Assembly (NCBI RefSeq): GCF_014534745.1
Contig: NZ_JACVVP010000017.1
Span: forward strand, 1 to 64,000
Direction: 5' to 3'
Length of the DNA: 64,000 bases
From: Flammeovirga sp. EKP202
GTDB lineage: Bacteria > Bacteroidota > Bacteroidia > Cytophagales > Flammeovirgaceae
The number at the start of each line of letters is the position of its first letter. Position 1 is the first letter of the stretch. The translations under genes were made by a program, and so were the position numbers. A model generated the notes under the pieces. That model had not been told where the DNA came from, made no database searches, and saw nothing but the letters and a program-made list of their open reading frames with translations. Shown one piece after another: positions 11,701 through 19,632 of this stretch.

Positions 11701-14700
11701 ATGGCTGAAGCGTAGTGGTGAGTGCACAACTATCTGATTTGACTTCTACCATGTCAATTACCGGTGGACGTTTGAATGATAGTAAAATAGTAGAGTCGGT
11801 GCTACAATCCACCCCTGAAGCAGAATGCATTATGTTTAAACCTAATTCGAAAGTGATTTCATTACTGCCTGCGTCAAATGCAGTCAGAGGCATATTCAAA
11901 CTGAAGTTTTGAGAATTTATTTGATTTGAAATGTCAGTGATTACCGTGGCTGGTAGTGTATTTGACGTTGCACCTGTAACAGTTGATGCGTCTAAAGTCC
12001 AAGTGTAATCAAAGCCTTCTGAATGATTAATGACTTCAACACTATCTAGTGGATATAGCACTACTGAAAGACCGCATTCATCATTCGGTTTCGTTTTTCT
12101 AAAGTTATTAAGTTGAGGTGTTCTATAGAATTGGAACATTACGGTATCTACATCAATACAGCTTGTTGCATCACTATTTTCTACATATAATTCATACGCA
12201 ATATCAATGTAAGCTGTATCTTGATCGAAACTTATAACATCAAAGGTTAAATCTTGATCAGTAAGTGAATTGGTCGAGATAGTACCACCGTTTACATATA
12301 ATTCTCTCCATTGATAATTATATCCTGAAATAGTTGTAGTGCCAAATGGTTGATAAGTATTGGTAAGTGCACAAGAATCTGTTCTAGTATCTACAAATAC
12401 GATATCAGGAGTTCTGAAGAAAACAATATCAAGTGTTGTGTCATTATCACAAATACTGGCAGTCGTATTGGCAATATTCACAGAGTAGCTACCATCTATT
12501 CTATGGGATGTAGGGTCAAAGCTATCCACTTCGATGATGTATTCATTTCCATTATCAGTAGTAGTCAAAGCACCTCCAGAAACTGTATTTTCAATCCATG
12601 AGAATGTAGCAGAGTTAAGCGCTTCACTATTAACTGTTACAGTATCTAAAAGTGCACAATTAAGTGCTGTAGGATTATAAGTAATCTCTGGAGTTCTATG
12701 GAATTCAAATGTATAACTTTCAACATCCATACAAGTAGGGGAAGCCGAATTGGTTACAGTAAGTTCATAAGTTACTGTAATTACAGTTTCACCTGTATCC
12801 CAACTTCCAACTGATAAATTGATATCCTTATTATTTGTGGCATCATGGACAACGGTTCCATTAGAAACTGCCGTTTGAACCCAAGAATAGTCGAAGCCTG
12901 GAATAACCTCACTACCTGAAGAAAGTTGTAAATTTCGAGCACAGTTATTCCCGTTTGGCCATATTTCAGAAAAGTTGATATTTGGTGTTCTGTAAAATTG
13001 TAAAGTAACATTTTTGCTAACAGTACACCTTGGGTTGGTTTTCCTTCTTACTCTGTTATTCATGACAACAGTAAATTGGGATTCACCTGTCGCAAAATCT
13101 GAATCTGAAAAGTTTAAGGAGCGAATTTGATCATTGGTATCAGGAATGGCAGCTCCATTATATTCTGAACTTACAGAAGTAGCTCTCCATCTGTAATTAA
13201 AATCTAAAGTTTCAGTGTGGTGGTTAAGAGTCACCGATAAATTACAAGGGTCAACTCTTGTATCTAAAAGAGTGAAATCTCTAGGTCTTCTTTCAATATT
13301 AACAATCAAGGATGTATCCTTTAAACAAGTATTGTCAAATGTGTTTTCAACATGTAAATCTATAGCAAAGGATAAATCTGTTGTGTTATCATTAAAGTAG
13401 TCTTCTAATATATTGAGCGTTAAATTTTGAGTGGTATCATTGGTAGTGACTTGATTAATAAGGTCATTAAGAAATGAAGGATCTACATTATGATCACTTG
13501 GGCTTGAAGATATTGACCATGTGTAATCATAAGCAGCATTATGGGGAAGTATTTCAGATGTGCCAAAAGGATAAAAGTCTACTACATATAAACTTCGATC
13601 TGTATCATTACAAAAAGGAGCAGTGTGGCTTAATAAAGAGAAATCAGGTCTCCTGTAAAATTCAAATTCAATGCTATCTCTATCAGTACATCCTATAGCG
13701 TTGGTGACATCAATATAATATTTTGCTCTGATAATCGTAGATCCACTGTTGTACGTATTTGGCTTTACAATGAAATCTTGATCTGTTAAACTCGTTTCTG
13801 TAACCGTTCCTCCAGAGAGATAGACTTGAGTCCATTGGTAATTGAACCCATTTATCGTTTCCGTTCCAAAAGGTAATGCTTCATAGTATGCAGAAGTGTC
13901 ACAAGAAATTAAAGTTGTATCTAATGCAATGTTCGGGAAACGGTGGAATTGTACGTCAACCGTGTCAAAAGTAGTACAAGCTGTAGGATGGTTGTTGTCA
14001 ATGATTTCTAATTGATACCTGACATCAATAATGCTTTCACCTGAATTGAAGTCACTTTCATCAACATCGACTGTAGCGGTATGCGTGCTAAGGTTGTTTT
14101 CAGTGACCGATCCTGTAGTTGGACTAATCAGCTGAGACCAAGTATAAGCAAAATTAATACTGTCATTGGCAATAGGTCTTAAAGATACGGTTTGATCATC
14201 ACAGACAATCAAACTGTCTGATCCAATTTCAGGATCGGGATTCTCTCTAACGTTTACAGTGATTGTATTTGAATCACTACAACCTCTAGCGGTTGTGACT
14301 GTTAACCTTACCGTGTAAGTGCCCTCGGTTAAGTAATCATGTGTTGGATTTTGAGAGGTAGAAAAGTTGCCATCGCCAAAATCCCACATCCAAGCATTAA
14401 TATCATTTACGCCAGTTGGTAAAACACCGCTGCTGATATAGGAAGCGATATTAGTGTTGCTGACATTGGACAAATCATTAAATTGCATGGTTTGCCCAAG
14501 ACATACTTCATTCACCAAATTATCTGATTGACGTACAGCGGAAAGGTTTGCGATTGGGTCATCAAAAGAGAAAACTAAAAGAGAATCACTAGAAGGCATA
14601 TAATCAAAAGTACACCCTTTATTGGTAGTGACTCTTAAACGAGGTCTTAGCACTACATTAGTACCAATGATTGCACCTGTATTGTAATTATCTCTTAGTG

Positions 14701-17700
14701 TATCAAAAGAGACAAGTGGAAACTGATGAATTAAAGTGTCAGTGCCCCCAATATCAAAAGTCCCATTATTGTTAAAATCCCAATCCCATCTTACAATTTC
14801 ATCATCTGTAACAGGAGAAATAGAGGATTGGTCATTGAGTTGGATGCCAAAACTTTGACAGATATTTTGATAAGAATAATCTCCAACCGGAATAGAATTT
14901 ACAATCACTGAGTCTACTGTTGTCTGATGGACACAACCATCAGAAGATGTCACTCGAAGTGTAACAGGATAAACACCCTGTCCTGGGAACGTATAATTTG
15001 TACTTGAAGATGCAGTACTAATATCATAAGTACCATCATTGTCGATATCCCATTCATAATTTGAAATGCTACCTCTACTATAGAGGCCAAAACCTGTTGT
15101 AGATGCATCCAATGTTGTAGGGTCGCCACCGCAAGCCTCAGTGTTGGTGAAAGCGGCTACAGGAGTAGGGTTGAAGATGACTCTAATATTGTCTGTTGTT
15201 ACACATTCAGAAATATTCAGTGCATTATTGCTGGCATCAATTTTATCGACATAAGATGCAATTATAGTGGTTTGAATAGTATATAATTTGCCATCAGCAT
15301 CATCAGGATTGATGACAAAAGGATTGGTATCAACTGAAGCAAAACTGAAAGTCACTTCCGTGTCGTGTCCGCCATTTATTTCTGAAATAGGATTACCATC
15401 AACAAACCATCTGTATTGTAATTCCCAAGAATAGATATATTGATCGGTTTCAATGGTATCTGATTGACTAAATTGACTGTTCCAAGCCATGTCTTCCACA
15501 TTTAGGGTGTAAGGCCCATTGTCAGTACATAAAGTAATATCAGGGTTAGAGATGTCAGGGCAGCTTAGAATTGTCATATCACCTGAATAGTCTGCAGGAT
15601 AACTACAACCATTTTCGTCTAAGAAGGTAAGGTTGGGTGTGACAGTACTTAAATTTGCTCCTCCAATAGTTGTATTATAAGTAAATACTTGAACACTATC
15701 AGATCCTGATAATCCATGACCGGAAGACCATTGGTAAATCGTATTCGATATATCTGTATTGGGGTCCATGACAGGGATAGCGACCATTGTAGTAGTAGCG
15801 GGTTCAAATCCAATTTTTTTCAAAATTTCATATCCTCCTGCAGTACCTCCAACTTCAATAGTTACTGAGTCGGATTCATCCTGACAACCTTGAGCATCTG
15901 TTACAGTTACAATAGCTTTGTATTCTCCAGGGCGATCATAATAATGTGTGACATTTCCTGTAGTGGTAGTTACATCTACGGTTCCATCTGCGTCAAAATC
16001 CCATGCCCATGACATTATTTCAACATCGTATAATGTATTTGTGGAATCCAAAGATTGACGTCTTGTGGTATGACCAGGAGTTTCAAATAATGAATCGGCA
16101 AAACTTACAAATCCAGGACAGACAAGGTTAGTGGTGTTAGGATTTAAATCTGCTTCTAATTCTCTCATGGTCGGTACAGTAAATAGAAGGTTGTCATTAG
16201 AAGAACATCCGAATTCATCTTCAATTGTTACTGTCATGGTATAAGTACCTGCGGCAATTGCTAATCTCGCTTCGTCATTGGTTTGTGATACTGGTGTTAG
16301 GGCTGTTCCACCTATAGAATAGGTGATTGTGGCTGTAGTTAGATTATAGACTTCGTTGTCATCTAAATCTAGATCAACTACTGTAATAATTTCATCACAT
16401 TGATAATCAAAAGAGATATAATCACTATGTGGGGCTGGGAAATTAAAATCAGGTTGCGTTACGATTATATCATGGGAGTATTCAGCCGAACACCCATCTA
16501 CTTCTAATTCTAATGAAATAGTGTGGGGAGTGCTTTGAGGTGTATTAGGAGCAGTAAATGTTACTCCTGTTAAATCGGGAATAATACCTCCAGTGGCAAT
16601 ACCGGAAGATTGAGTTACTCCATCTACTTTCCAAATGTAATTAGGAGCATTAGGGCTATACATAAGGTTGGTTCCACTAAAGGTGAAATTATCTCCAACA
16701 CAACCATTACTTGGACCGTTGATGGCAATTGATCCACCTGTAATTTGAATAGGCCCAACGGAATCATTAAAAGTACAACCTCCACTAGTCGTGACTAATA
16801 CATTTCCATTATATTCTCCTGGAATAGAAAAAAATGTATTGACACTCGATGTATTTGATGAAAATGTAAATTGAATGGTAGTGTCTATAGTATGGGTAAA
16901 AGTCCAAGAATAATTATCACCCATATTCCCATCACCAGCATTAAATACCAAAGTATCATTTATACAAGTACCCGTTGAGGTTTGTGGTGAAGCGGCTAAT
17001 TGAGGGAGTGGTCCTGGCATAAAAAACGTAGTGTCTTCTGTGTCTGAGCATCCATTACCTGGCTCAATTGCTTCAATTGTTACATCAACTTGAGAGTTTT
17101 CTGGGATTTCACCTTGAGCGTATCCTGAAAAGCTTGGGAAATCGGGTTGGGCTAAAAAATTATAGCTTTCATCCTTCGTAAGCCCTGAAGTCCAAGTTAC
17201 AGAGGGTTGACTTGGTGGTGTAATTGTTAAAGTCCAACGATAGTCTGTATCATTAGTGCCAAGTGAATTATTAACAAAACCTAGTACAGTAGGGTTACAT
17301 TCATCGGTAGTGATTTCATGTTCAGCTTCTGAAGGTTCAATTGTAATTTCCATCATTGTAGGCTCACCAGCACACCCGTTAATGACAGCTCTAAGCTCTA
17401 CTTGAAATACTCCAGGTAATGCGATCCGATTATCATCAATAATATCACCATAATAGTATGTTCCGATACCTGAAGTTCCAACATCGACCCAACTCAAATT
17501 ACTTGCATAACGATACTCATAAATAATAGGGTATTCGCCCGATAGACCAAGCCCAGCAGTGTCAGCATCAGTAGTTGTAGAAAAATTCACAATCGTGCCG
17601 ATACAAATGGTGCCGTTATCTAAATTTAATGTAGGACTATCAAAAACTTCACCTACTTCATAAAGGTATTCAATAGAAGAATATTCACACTGGGGGTTGT

Positions 17701-19423
17701 TGCCTATGGAGTCTAAAGTCAAGTTATAACGAATTCGGTAACTACCATATTCTAAATTGACAAAATCAAGGGGATTGGTGTAATAATAAGTAGTGTCATC
17801 ATTAATTGAATTGACAACTTCCCATTCCTCAATACTAACAGGGAAAGGGTTTGCTACTGTATTTCCGTCTTGATCAGTCCATGTACTTGATCCGAAAAAG
17901 GAATCATTTGCGGGTTCGCAGGCTTGAGAAGCCCCTGCTACAGAAAGACTTAAAGGAGCAGAGTAAACATCAATACTATTTAAAGCACAATTGTCATTGA
18001 GATCACCGGTTCCAGCATCGAAAAATAATTCTATGGTGTGACTGCCAAACCCGGAAATCGCAATAGTGTCAACCATTGCATTATTCCCAATGGGAGTAGA
18101 GGTATTGCCATCAAGTATCCAATAAAAGTTTGTGACATTCTGCAGGTTGTTGGCTCCTACAATGACATTGAAGTTTTCATTACAATATTCTAATTCATTA
18201 GAAGAAATAGTGATTCCACCTTCAGGCAAAATAGGTATTACTTGTGCATCAGTATAGCTACAACTATTGTCAGCTACGTTATTCAAAGTTGCTGAAACGG
18301 TCACATTTACTGGGTTTGAGCTTGGGTTTGAATAAGCATGGCTAACTATATCTCCTATAGCATGTACTGTTGGGGTGGACCCATCACCAAAATCCCAAGT
18401 GACATTCATACCTACTAATTGTGGATCAATTGCTCCAGGTGTATAGGTGAGAATATGATCGTTGCAATCTCCTGATACAGTTGGAGTGCTGTAAAGACTG
18501 CTGATACTTCTAAAGTAGATATCGATCGAATTGTTAATTGTTCCTGCACAATTGTTGCTTTCTGTGTTTACTGTCACATTAAAATCAGTTCCAAAAGCTC
18601 TGTCAAATGTATGAGTGACAGTATTAATGGAGGTTGTATCTAATGTGCCGTCTCCAAAATCCCAAAAATAAGTTGGAGACACAGAACCGCCATCAATATC
18701 AGTTGATATAGCAGTAAATGTAACATTTTGGGTTGTATTACAGCTTAGTGTTTGTGAAGCAATAAAAGAAGTGGAGTAGGGCTTTTCGACATGTAAATAA
18801 TCATTCATTCTGCGTATAAACTGACATCCATCTGTTGTTGTACCACTTAATACGACATCATAGTCGCCGGGATTGTTCAATGTTACGGTCGTGGAATCTC
18901 CGGTAAGAGTGTAAAGCTGATTGTCAACCAAAAACGATAAACTTGAAAAGGTGCCTGGAGTAGTTTGAGTTAACGTAATTGTTCCTCCAACACAAACACT
19001 CTGAACATCGGCGAAAAATGAACCTTCAGGTTGGTCAAATACTTCAATAATGTTAGCTGCAGTGGTAAGCGTACGTGTAGTAGTACTTAAACTTGTGGAA
19101 TCATAATCATCAAATGTTACAGAGATCCCATAAACTCCTGTTGTATTAAATTGTTCAAAGGGATCAGCAAGCATAGAAAATGAAGGCTGTATAATTCCAT
19201 TCTCTATCCTTGACCATTGATAATTCGAGTAAGAATGATCGGGTAGAGGCGATACAGAAAAATCAATCGCAACACCACCACATCCATTTATTACCACATT
19301 AGGATCTGTATAAGTTGTTCCGTTGAATTCTCTGATGATTGTTTGAGCATGTAATTTATTGACTAAAAGACTTAGGGTACAGATAATCAAAAAGAGTAAT
19401 GTTTTTAATACCGACTTGTTCAT
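2792..19423 (-). CDS. Giant T9SS-secreted repeat adhesin (SprB-like architecture)
   Basis: A 5,543-residue secreted protein, probably a cell-surface adhesin. The start at ATG 19423 gives a signal peptide (MNKSVLKTLLFLIICTLSLL..., cleavage near HAQ); a longer reading begins at GTG. Order of parts (residues approximate): Ig/PKD-like modules 30-1725, with WDFGDG-type PKD cores near 253, 341, 1139 (DFDADG), 1456 (DIDNDG), 1546 and 1678; about 32 tandem repeats of roughly 100 residues from 1725 to 5040, each linked by an F-Y-R-T-P-like motif; a further PKD module near 5073; more Ig-like modules; then a C-terminal gliding-associated (CHU_C, type B) sorting domain from about 5446 beginning MNTPNAFTPNGDGINDEF. 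Type B domains are exported by the type IX system with a PorP/SprF partner, and such a gene lies directly upstream. F. johnsoniae SprB has the same overall design, but orthology is not shown. No lectin or enzyme domain was recognised. Confidence 0.9.
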   Translation of the reverse strand: MNKSVLKTLLFLIICTLSLLVNKLHAQTIIREFNGTTYTDPNVVINGCGGVAIDFSVSPLPDHSYSNYQWSRIENGIIQPSFSMLADPFEQFNTTGVYGISVTFDDYDSTSLSTTTRTLTTAANIIEVFDQPEGSFFADVQSVCVGGTITLTQTTPGTFSSLSFLVDNQLYTLTGDSTTVTLNNPGDYDVVLSGTTTDGCQFIRRMNDYLHVEKPYSTSFIASQTLSCNTTQNVTFTAISTDIDGGSVSPTYFWDFGDGTLDTTSINTVTHTFDRAFGTDFNVTVNTESNNCAGTINNSIDIYFRSISSLYSTPTVSGDCNDHILTYTPGAIDPQLVGMNVTWDFGDGSTPTVHAIGDIVSHAYSNPSSNPVNVTVSATLNNVADNSCSYTDAQVIPILPEGGITISSNELEYCNENFNVIVGANNLQNVTNFYWILDGNTSTPIGNNAMVDTIAISGFGSHTIELFFDAGTGDLNDNCALNSIDVYSAPLSLSVAGASQACEPANDSFFGSSTWTDQDGNTVANPFPVSIEEWEVVNSINDDTTYYYTNPLDFVNLEYGSYRIRYNLTLDSIGNNPQCEYSSIEYLYEVGEVFDSPTLNLDNGTICIGTIVNFSTTTDADTAGLGLSGEYPIIYEYRYASNLSWVDVGTSGIGTYYYGDIIDDNRIALPGVFQVELRAVINGCAGEPTMMEITIEPSEAEHEITTDECNPTVLGFVNNSLGTNDTDYRWTLTITPPSQPSVTWTSGLTKDESYNFLAQPDFPSFSGYAQGEIPENSQVDVTIEAIEPGNGCSDTEDTTFFMPGPLPQLAASPQTSTGTCINDTLVFNAGDGNMGDNYSWTFTHTIDTTIQFTFSSNTSSVNTFFSIPGEYNGNVLVTTSGGCTFNDSVGPIQITGGSIAINGPSNGCVGDNFTFSGTNLMYSPNAPNYIWKVDGVTQSSGIATGGIIPDLTGVTFTAPNTPQSTPHTISLELEVDGCSAEYSHDIIVTQPDFNFPAPHSDYISFDYQCDEIITVVDLDLDDNEVYNLTTATITYSIGGTALTPVSQTNDEARLAIAAGTYTMTVTIEDEFGCSSNDNLLFTVPTMRELEADLNPNTTNLVCPGFVSFADSLFETPGHTTRRQSLDSTNTLYDVEIMSWAWDFDADGTVDVTTTTGNVTHYYDRPGEYKAIVTVTDAQGCQDESDSVTIEVGGTAGGYEILKKIGFEPATTTMVAIPVMDPNTDISNTIYQWSSGHGLSGSDSVQVFTYNTTIGGANLSTVTPNLTFLDENGCSYPADYSGDMTILSCPDISNPDITLCTDNGPYTLNVEDMAWNSQFSQSDTIETDQYIYSWELQYRWFVDGNPISEINGGHDTEVTFSFASVDTNPFVINPDDADGKLYTIQTTIIASYVDKIDASNNALNISECVTTDNIRVIFNPTPVAAFTNTEACGGDPTTLDASTTGFGLYSRGSISNYEWDIDNDGTYDISTASSSTNYTFPGQGVYPVTLRVTSSDGCVHQTTVDSVIVNSIPVGDYSYQNICQSFGIQLNDQSSISPVTDDEIVRWDWDFNNNGTFDIGGTDTLIHQFPLVSFDTLRDNYNTGAIIGTNVVLRPRLRVTTNKGCTFDYMPSSDSLLVFSFDDPIANLSAVRQSDNLVNEVCLGQTMQFNDLSNVSNTNIASYISSGVLPTGVNDINAWMWDFGDGNFSTSQNPTHDYLTEGTYTVRLTVTTARGCSDSNTITVNVRENPDPEIGSDSLIVCDDQTVSLRPIANDSINFAYTWSQLISPTTGSVTENNLSTHTATVDVDESDFNSGESIIDVRYQLEIIDNNHPTACTTFDTVDVQFHRFPNIALDTTLISCDTSAYYEALPFGTETINGFNYQWTQVYLSGGTVTETSLTDQDFIVKPNTYNSGSTIIRAKYYIDVTNAIGCTDRDSIEFEFYRRPDFSLLSHTAPFCNDTDRSLYVVDFYPFGTSEILPHNAAYDYTWSISSSPSDHNVDPSFLNDLINQVTTNDTTQNLTLNILEDYFNDNTTDLSFAIDLHVENTFDNTCLKDTSLIVNIERRPRDFTLLDTRVDPCNLSVTLNHHTETLDFNYRWRATSVSSEYNGAAIPDTNDQIRSLNFSDSDFATGESQFTVVMNNRVRRKTNPRCTVSKNVTLQFYRTPNINFSEIWPNGNNCARNLQLSSGSEVIPGFDYSWVQTAVSNGTVVHDATNNKDINLSVGSWDTGETVITVTYELTVTNSASPTCMDVESYTFEFHRTPEITYNPTALNCALLDTVTVNSEALNSATFSWIENTVSGGALTTTDNGNEYIIEVDSFDPTSHRIDGSYSVNIANTTASICDNDTTLDIVFFRTPDIVFVDTRTDSCALTNTYQPFGTTTISGYNYQWRELYVNGGTISTNSLTDQDLTFDVISFDQDTAYIDIAYELYVENSDATSCIDVDTVMFQFYRTPQLNNFRKTKPNDECGLSVVLYPLDSVEVINHSEGFDYTWTLDASTVTGATSNTLPATVITDISNQINSQNFSLNMPLTAFDAGSNEITFELGLNIMHSASGVDCSTDSTILLSFKRPPVIDMVEVKSDSCALTTTLQPFGTETINGFNYDWQVVSITNYANSTYAAGQSFTAQDLTVNLVDSDFTHTESKITMIVALEVQNQLLPTNPSCIDTITDTLVFYRTPEIDTPFLSTKINTCDHTATAAPFTTDVNGYGYVWEKVSETNGAVSDNTLTNREITVSLDTFATNSLQVDTQYRLRVFNIEAPSCYDEQTVDFEFYRTPEMAFDNPLSYCASVDSSMTFRSNNEAFVHFGADFYWNLNSITGGTIDSTAGGSEVFTIDVASFDTDAVRIDAEYTLTITNPSTHTCDDDTTFQVTFFRTPEINFASIKTDSCALTDVIQPFNGEDIPLFTRNWRQLSVNGGAITQNSSNTDLDLDITADSFDQNSTTITVRYELTATNSVSNTCVDKDTVEFYFYRTPNFNNYNEQQPLGLCGGLIQVAPLGLTEVINHNNGFDYTWTLDPTSVSGAGADGNTLSASILNYLNTNQNSQNLNVNIEDSDYQEGAHILRFNMDFNIRHSNTNITCADSSKTIMFQYYRNPEINITELKADSCDLTTTLQPFGTEIIPGFSNNWEIQNITGYNGSDYTVNDIYTTQNTTFTITDDDFISNESVISITLELTTVNTEAPLDNSCSNTATYTLYFYRTPQIKNDFFASKGAVCDNNGTISPFDTHINGYVYQWTLDSISTKNGVVTGVVNDNSSLAERELNVQVDSFTDLHSIMKVYYKLRVLNSSQPICYAEDTVTFTFYRTPEVMLTSMTGACQNAVKVTSTNEMLMDVDFDWMLISQSGGTVLTDPADHDGHRTITFTATDYDPGQSEINSTYMITLLNSGESMCDDDTTFNFTLYRHPEINFSYTRSSADSCADALTIHPYNGEGISGFTNSWSEISRTGGTITTSSLTNEDLTISLDTFEINSTRVDTRYSLTSFNTNSASCEDSMSIVTTLYRQADFTNFNESRAGGMCGLEMTLSPLGLIENIPHNTGFDYNWSYDSLNVTGAANNQLPSDVINSFYNQVNNQNLSLTLPIEAFADGSNKIEVPVTIAIENTDQNSCSNSYNHTMVFYRPPVFDIQQSLVGCDVTNTITTFGSENASTAFDYNWSFTTPIGGSVTNTSLTGQNITFSNPVFNNGSDTIRINVALTVENVENTSCQADTAFTFVFYKTPVINFSQTITGCDSVNLIRSMGSETINGFAYLWEQTQLSGGQVGFTPGYSTTTQDIEIEKVSFDAGSHKIDTEYKLTVHNTDTLGNVLCSDIDSTSFTILRVPSISIQQSLVAGDCGNTNTITTFGAEIISGFVYMWTPVSVNGGTVNLSSTTTQNVTFDNPIFDVSSNKIDVTYSIVVRNAENPSTCFDTETVTFTFYRTPTASLQPIVPVCSSTSILLTTQESYVPDFNYLWTLLDTRVDNNPNTETLIAPQVVQNENTYTLNSPVDVEGFFPTGSSEITYEYEVSVENSQSPGCTDKDTIEATFYRVPILSSTQSLDSTNCELVNIIRPFGTESIPNYNYTWTEVAVNGGSIDVTHLDSQNQDTQFSVISFDSLSHRIDVSYRVFVTNNSGACTGNETYNFTFFRTPQASLSHLNLTPACMDSEVTLFPIDNENAGFTYQWTPISVTTDNGIDLLASNIKPLESSLNNHTLTLNHNPNFPQNAVRVTSVYELTVTNSDNGCTSSDQVTVIFDRDALLALGTNNFSTCDNNDITLQTVEPRTDNYAYTWTIDSIYTDNNADITALTNVNTSTVGSMTIDGIPSDFPSGSALITAKYNVHAENQLNADCDADTSYTISIARQPMISFTDNHSGCALDSVTIKPFGDEMINGFNYNWTIVSIDGYSGNSSSILNAQNNNQNIDLYFGNNDFSAGRSQIEVTFELTANNPNEGGCSDTQQHTLVFFRVPMIDFSITKVSNDSCASEIVIQPFNEVVSDYSYQWTLLTNTNGSVSMVNDQARDLVVNNPIFDQGETRIDLRYQLEIINNNVNASQPCITTEEVAVSFFKTPVLENDLLTTPINCGSNAKLKGLTFDINTNQESNYVFDWSINNLTGGTIDTVSVLDSLLIDVNEFDQGSGEINFTIDLMAHNSHQYNTCFANETRSLTFYRTPQVSLNSSATDLCENNQFTITTGEESVSEFNYNWSFNITDDIGNNTGSVDSTSNGSRGHTLIVSNPTFPTGASYIEIEATLEVLNGNSGCSDTESITLRFHRQPELSIVSSNSNACDNNTITLNPLQSEVQNFTYTWERLSLSSDIDSINGADIQISSMSDYQVTVENPTFPNGAAQLSAWYKLTVSSPSNPYCTIVSDSIEVTFFRSPISALGEDLQAGCDSSIMTINPINEEFIGNFNYNWTINRIDTDQRTSDTRASVSINNASTYQPTFEVTTIPGDASWVKAYISLTTENQLNNCGTSTDEIAVTFLRTPTVSLPDDMADCQERVFFLNPNERNWTGMDYEWEVIESMGGSINNQSNMNSYLASLSEPIFNSNSFEVNSTIVLRVKNKENSNCVAIDTMNIVFHRTPVANFVVDQGFGCQNELIHFSTRNAEVPHAGSVFEWDFNNDGNYEIQTSGDTTYTFTTEGDHPVSMRIITPAGCISDKFTSIVPIHEIPTPSFTFNDICIGEIAQFINTTPQLTQSGDHGIRAVKWDFDYNERNGALFDAYETNASFQYLEAGTYTVLVEVTNNGGCTNTYIDSITVTPLPVVTLPSDVWICEGLATTFTPEVDVPVTYLWSTGETTQAIEVAPQEETTYTLTVTNSQGCVNTHDITVHIIPDIDMDREQESCETEAITFDARIPDYDETVQTYIWSTGETTPTIDVLENGVYTVRTMVEHSSGTMCEFTHEFEAIFHPNPEMVLEDTTFCFEFGDLLQVGAVEGENFTYQWNTGETSRVVTRDRSGTYTVVVTDETHTTRCSTVDTIFINQICPARMNTPNAFTPNGDGINDEFLLEPAYAVDIDLHIFNNWGESIFHKEYRTSSEASSPGNGWDGQYKGADMISGNYTYTIRYTSQKDGSVTEKTGQILLIR
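4310..14250 (-). repeat. Tandem array of ~32 two-cysteine Ig-like repeats with five-repeat superperiod
   Basis: The coding repeats have an average length of about 104 residues. The consensus reads: FYRTP linker, a few hydrophobic residues, Cys, a strand with PFGTE, an aromatic GFNYQW segment, a VxGGT turn, a FDxGSxxI strand, a YxLxVxN strand, Cys-x-D, then the next linker. Diverged versions of the linker include FHRTP, FFRTP, FKRPP, IERRP and ILRVP. The sequence is protein-level conserved but DNA-level diverged. A long variant with CGL...HNxGFDYTW recurs every fifth repeat. Its Trp codons are at 13517, 11999, 10439 and 8852 (intervals 1518, 1560, 1587 nt). Confidence 0.88.
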
Positions 19424-19541
19424 AATATTGATGTTCAGCACTTATAAGGAAGGTCAGCCCTTTTTTCTATAGCTAGTGAAAAATTGGTTCTTAATAATTA
19501 GCATTGGATAAATTTTGAACTACTGTTTTTGGGGTAATAAA

Positions 19542-19582
19542 AATTATCCACTTAGAATTTAAGAAAATCTAAGGGGATAATT
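19542..19582 (-). terminator. Terminator/attenuator between porP-like gene and giant gene
   Basis: A 15-bp stem with one mismatch (19542-19556 with 19568-19582) has an 11-nt loop and is followed on the minus strand by TTTTTATTA. It lies 51 nt past the PorP-like stop and about 120 nt before the giant gene's ATG. No TAnnTTTG match was found between the hairpin and the giant gene, which makes partial read-through plausible. Confidence 0.55.
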
Positions 19583-19632
19583 AAACTTATGTAAGTATAT
19601 TCTAAAATGTTTTTAATTAAATTGTATTATTC

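Noticed and set aside
12781-13011. 76-codon frame on the same strand inside the giant gene
   Set aside because: It is an out-of-frame reading of the repeat region with no independent start signals.
4310-14250. Regular repeats at about 0.3-kb spacing considered as a CRISPR-like or DNA-level tandem repeat
   Set aside because: The repeats are far too long, are conserved only as protein, and lie in one open reading frame.
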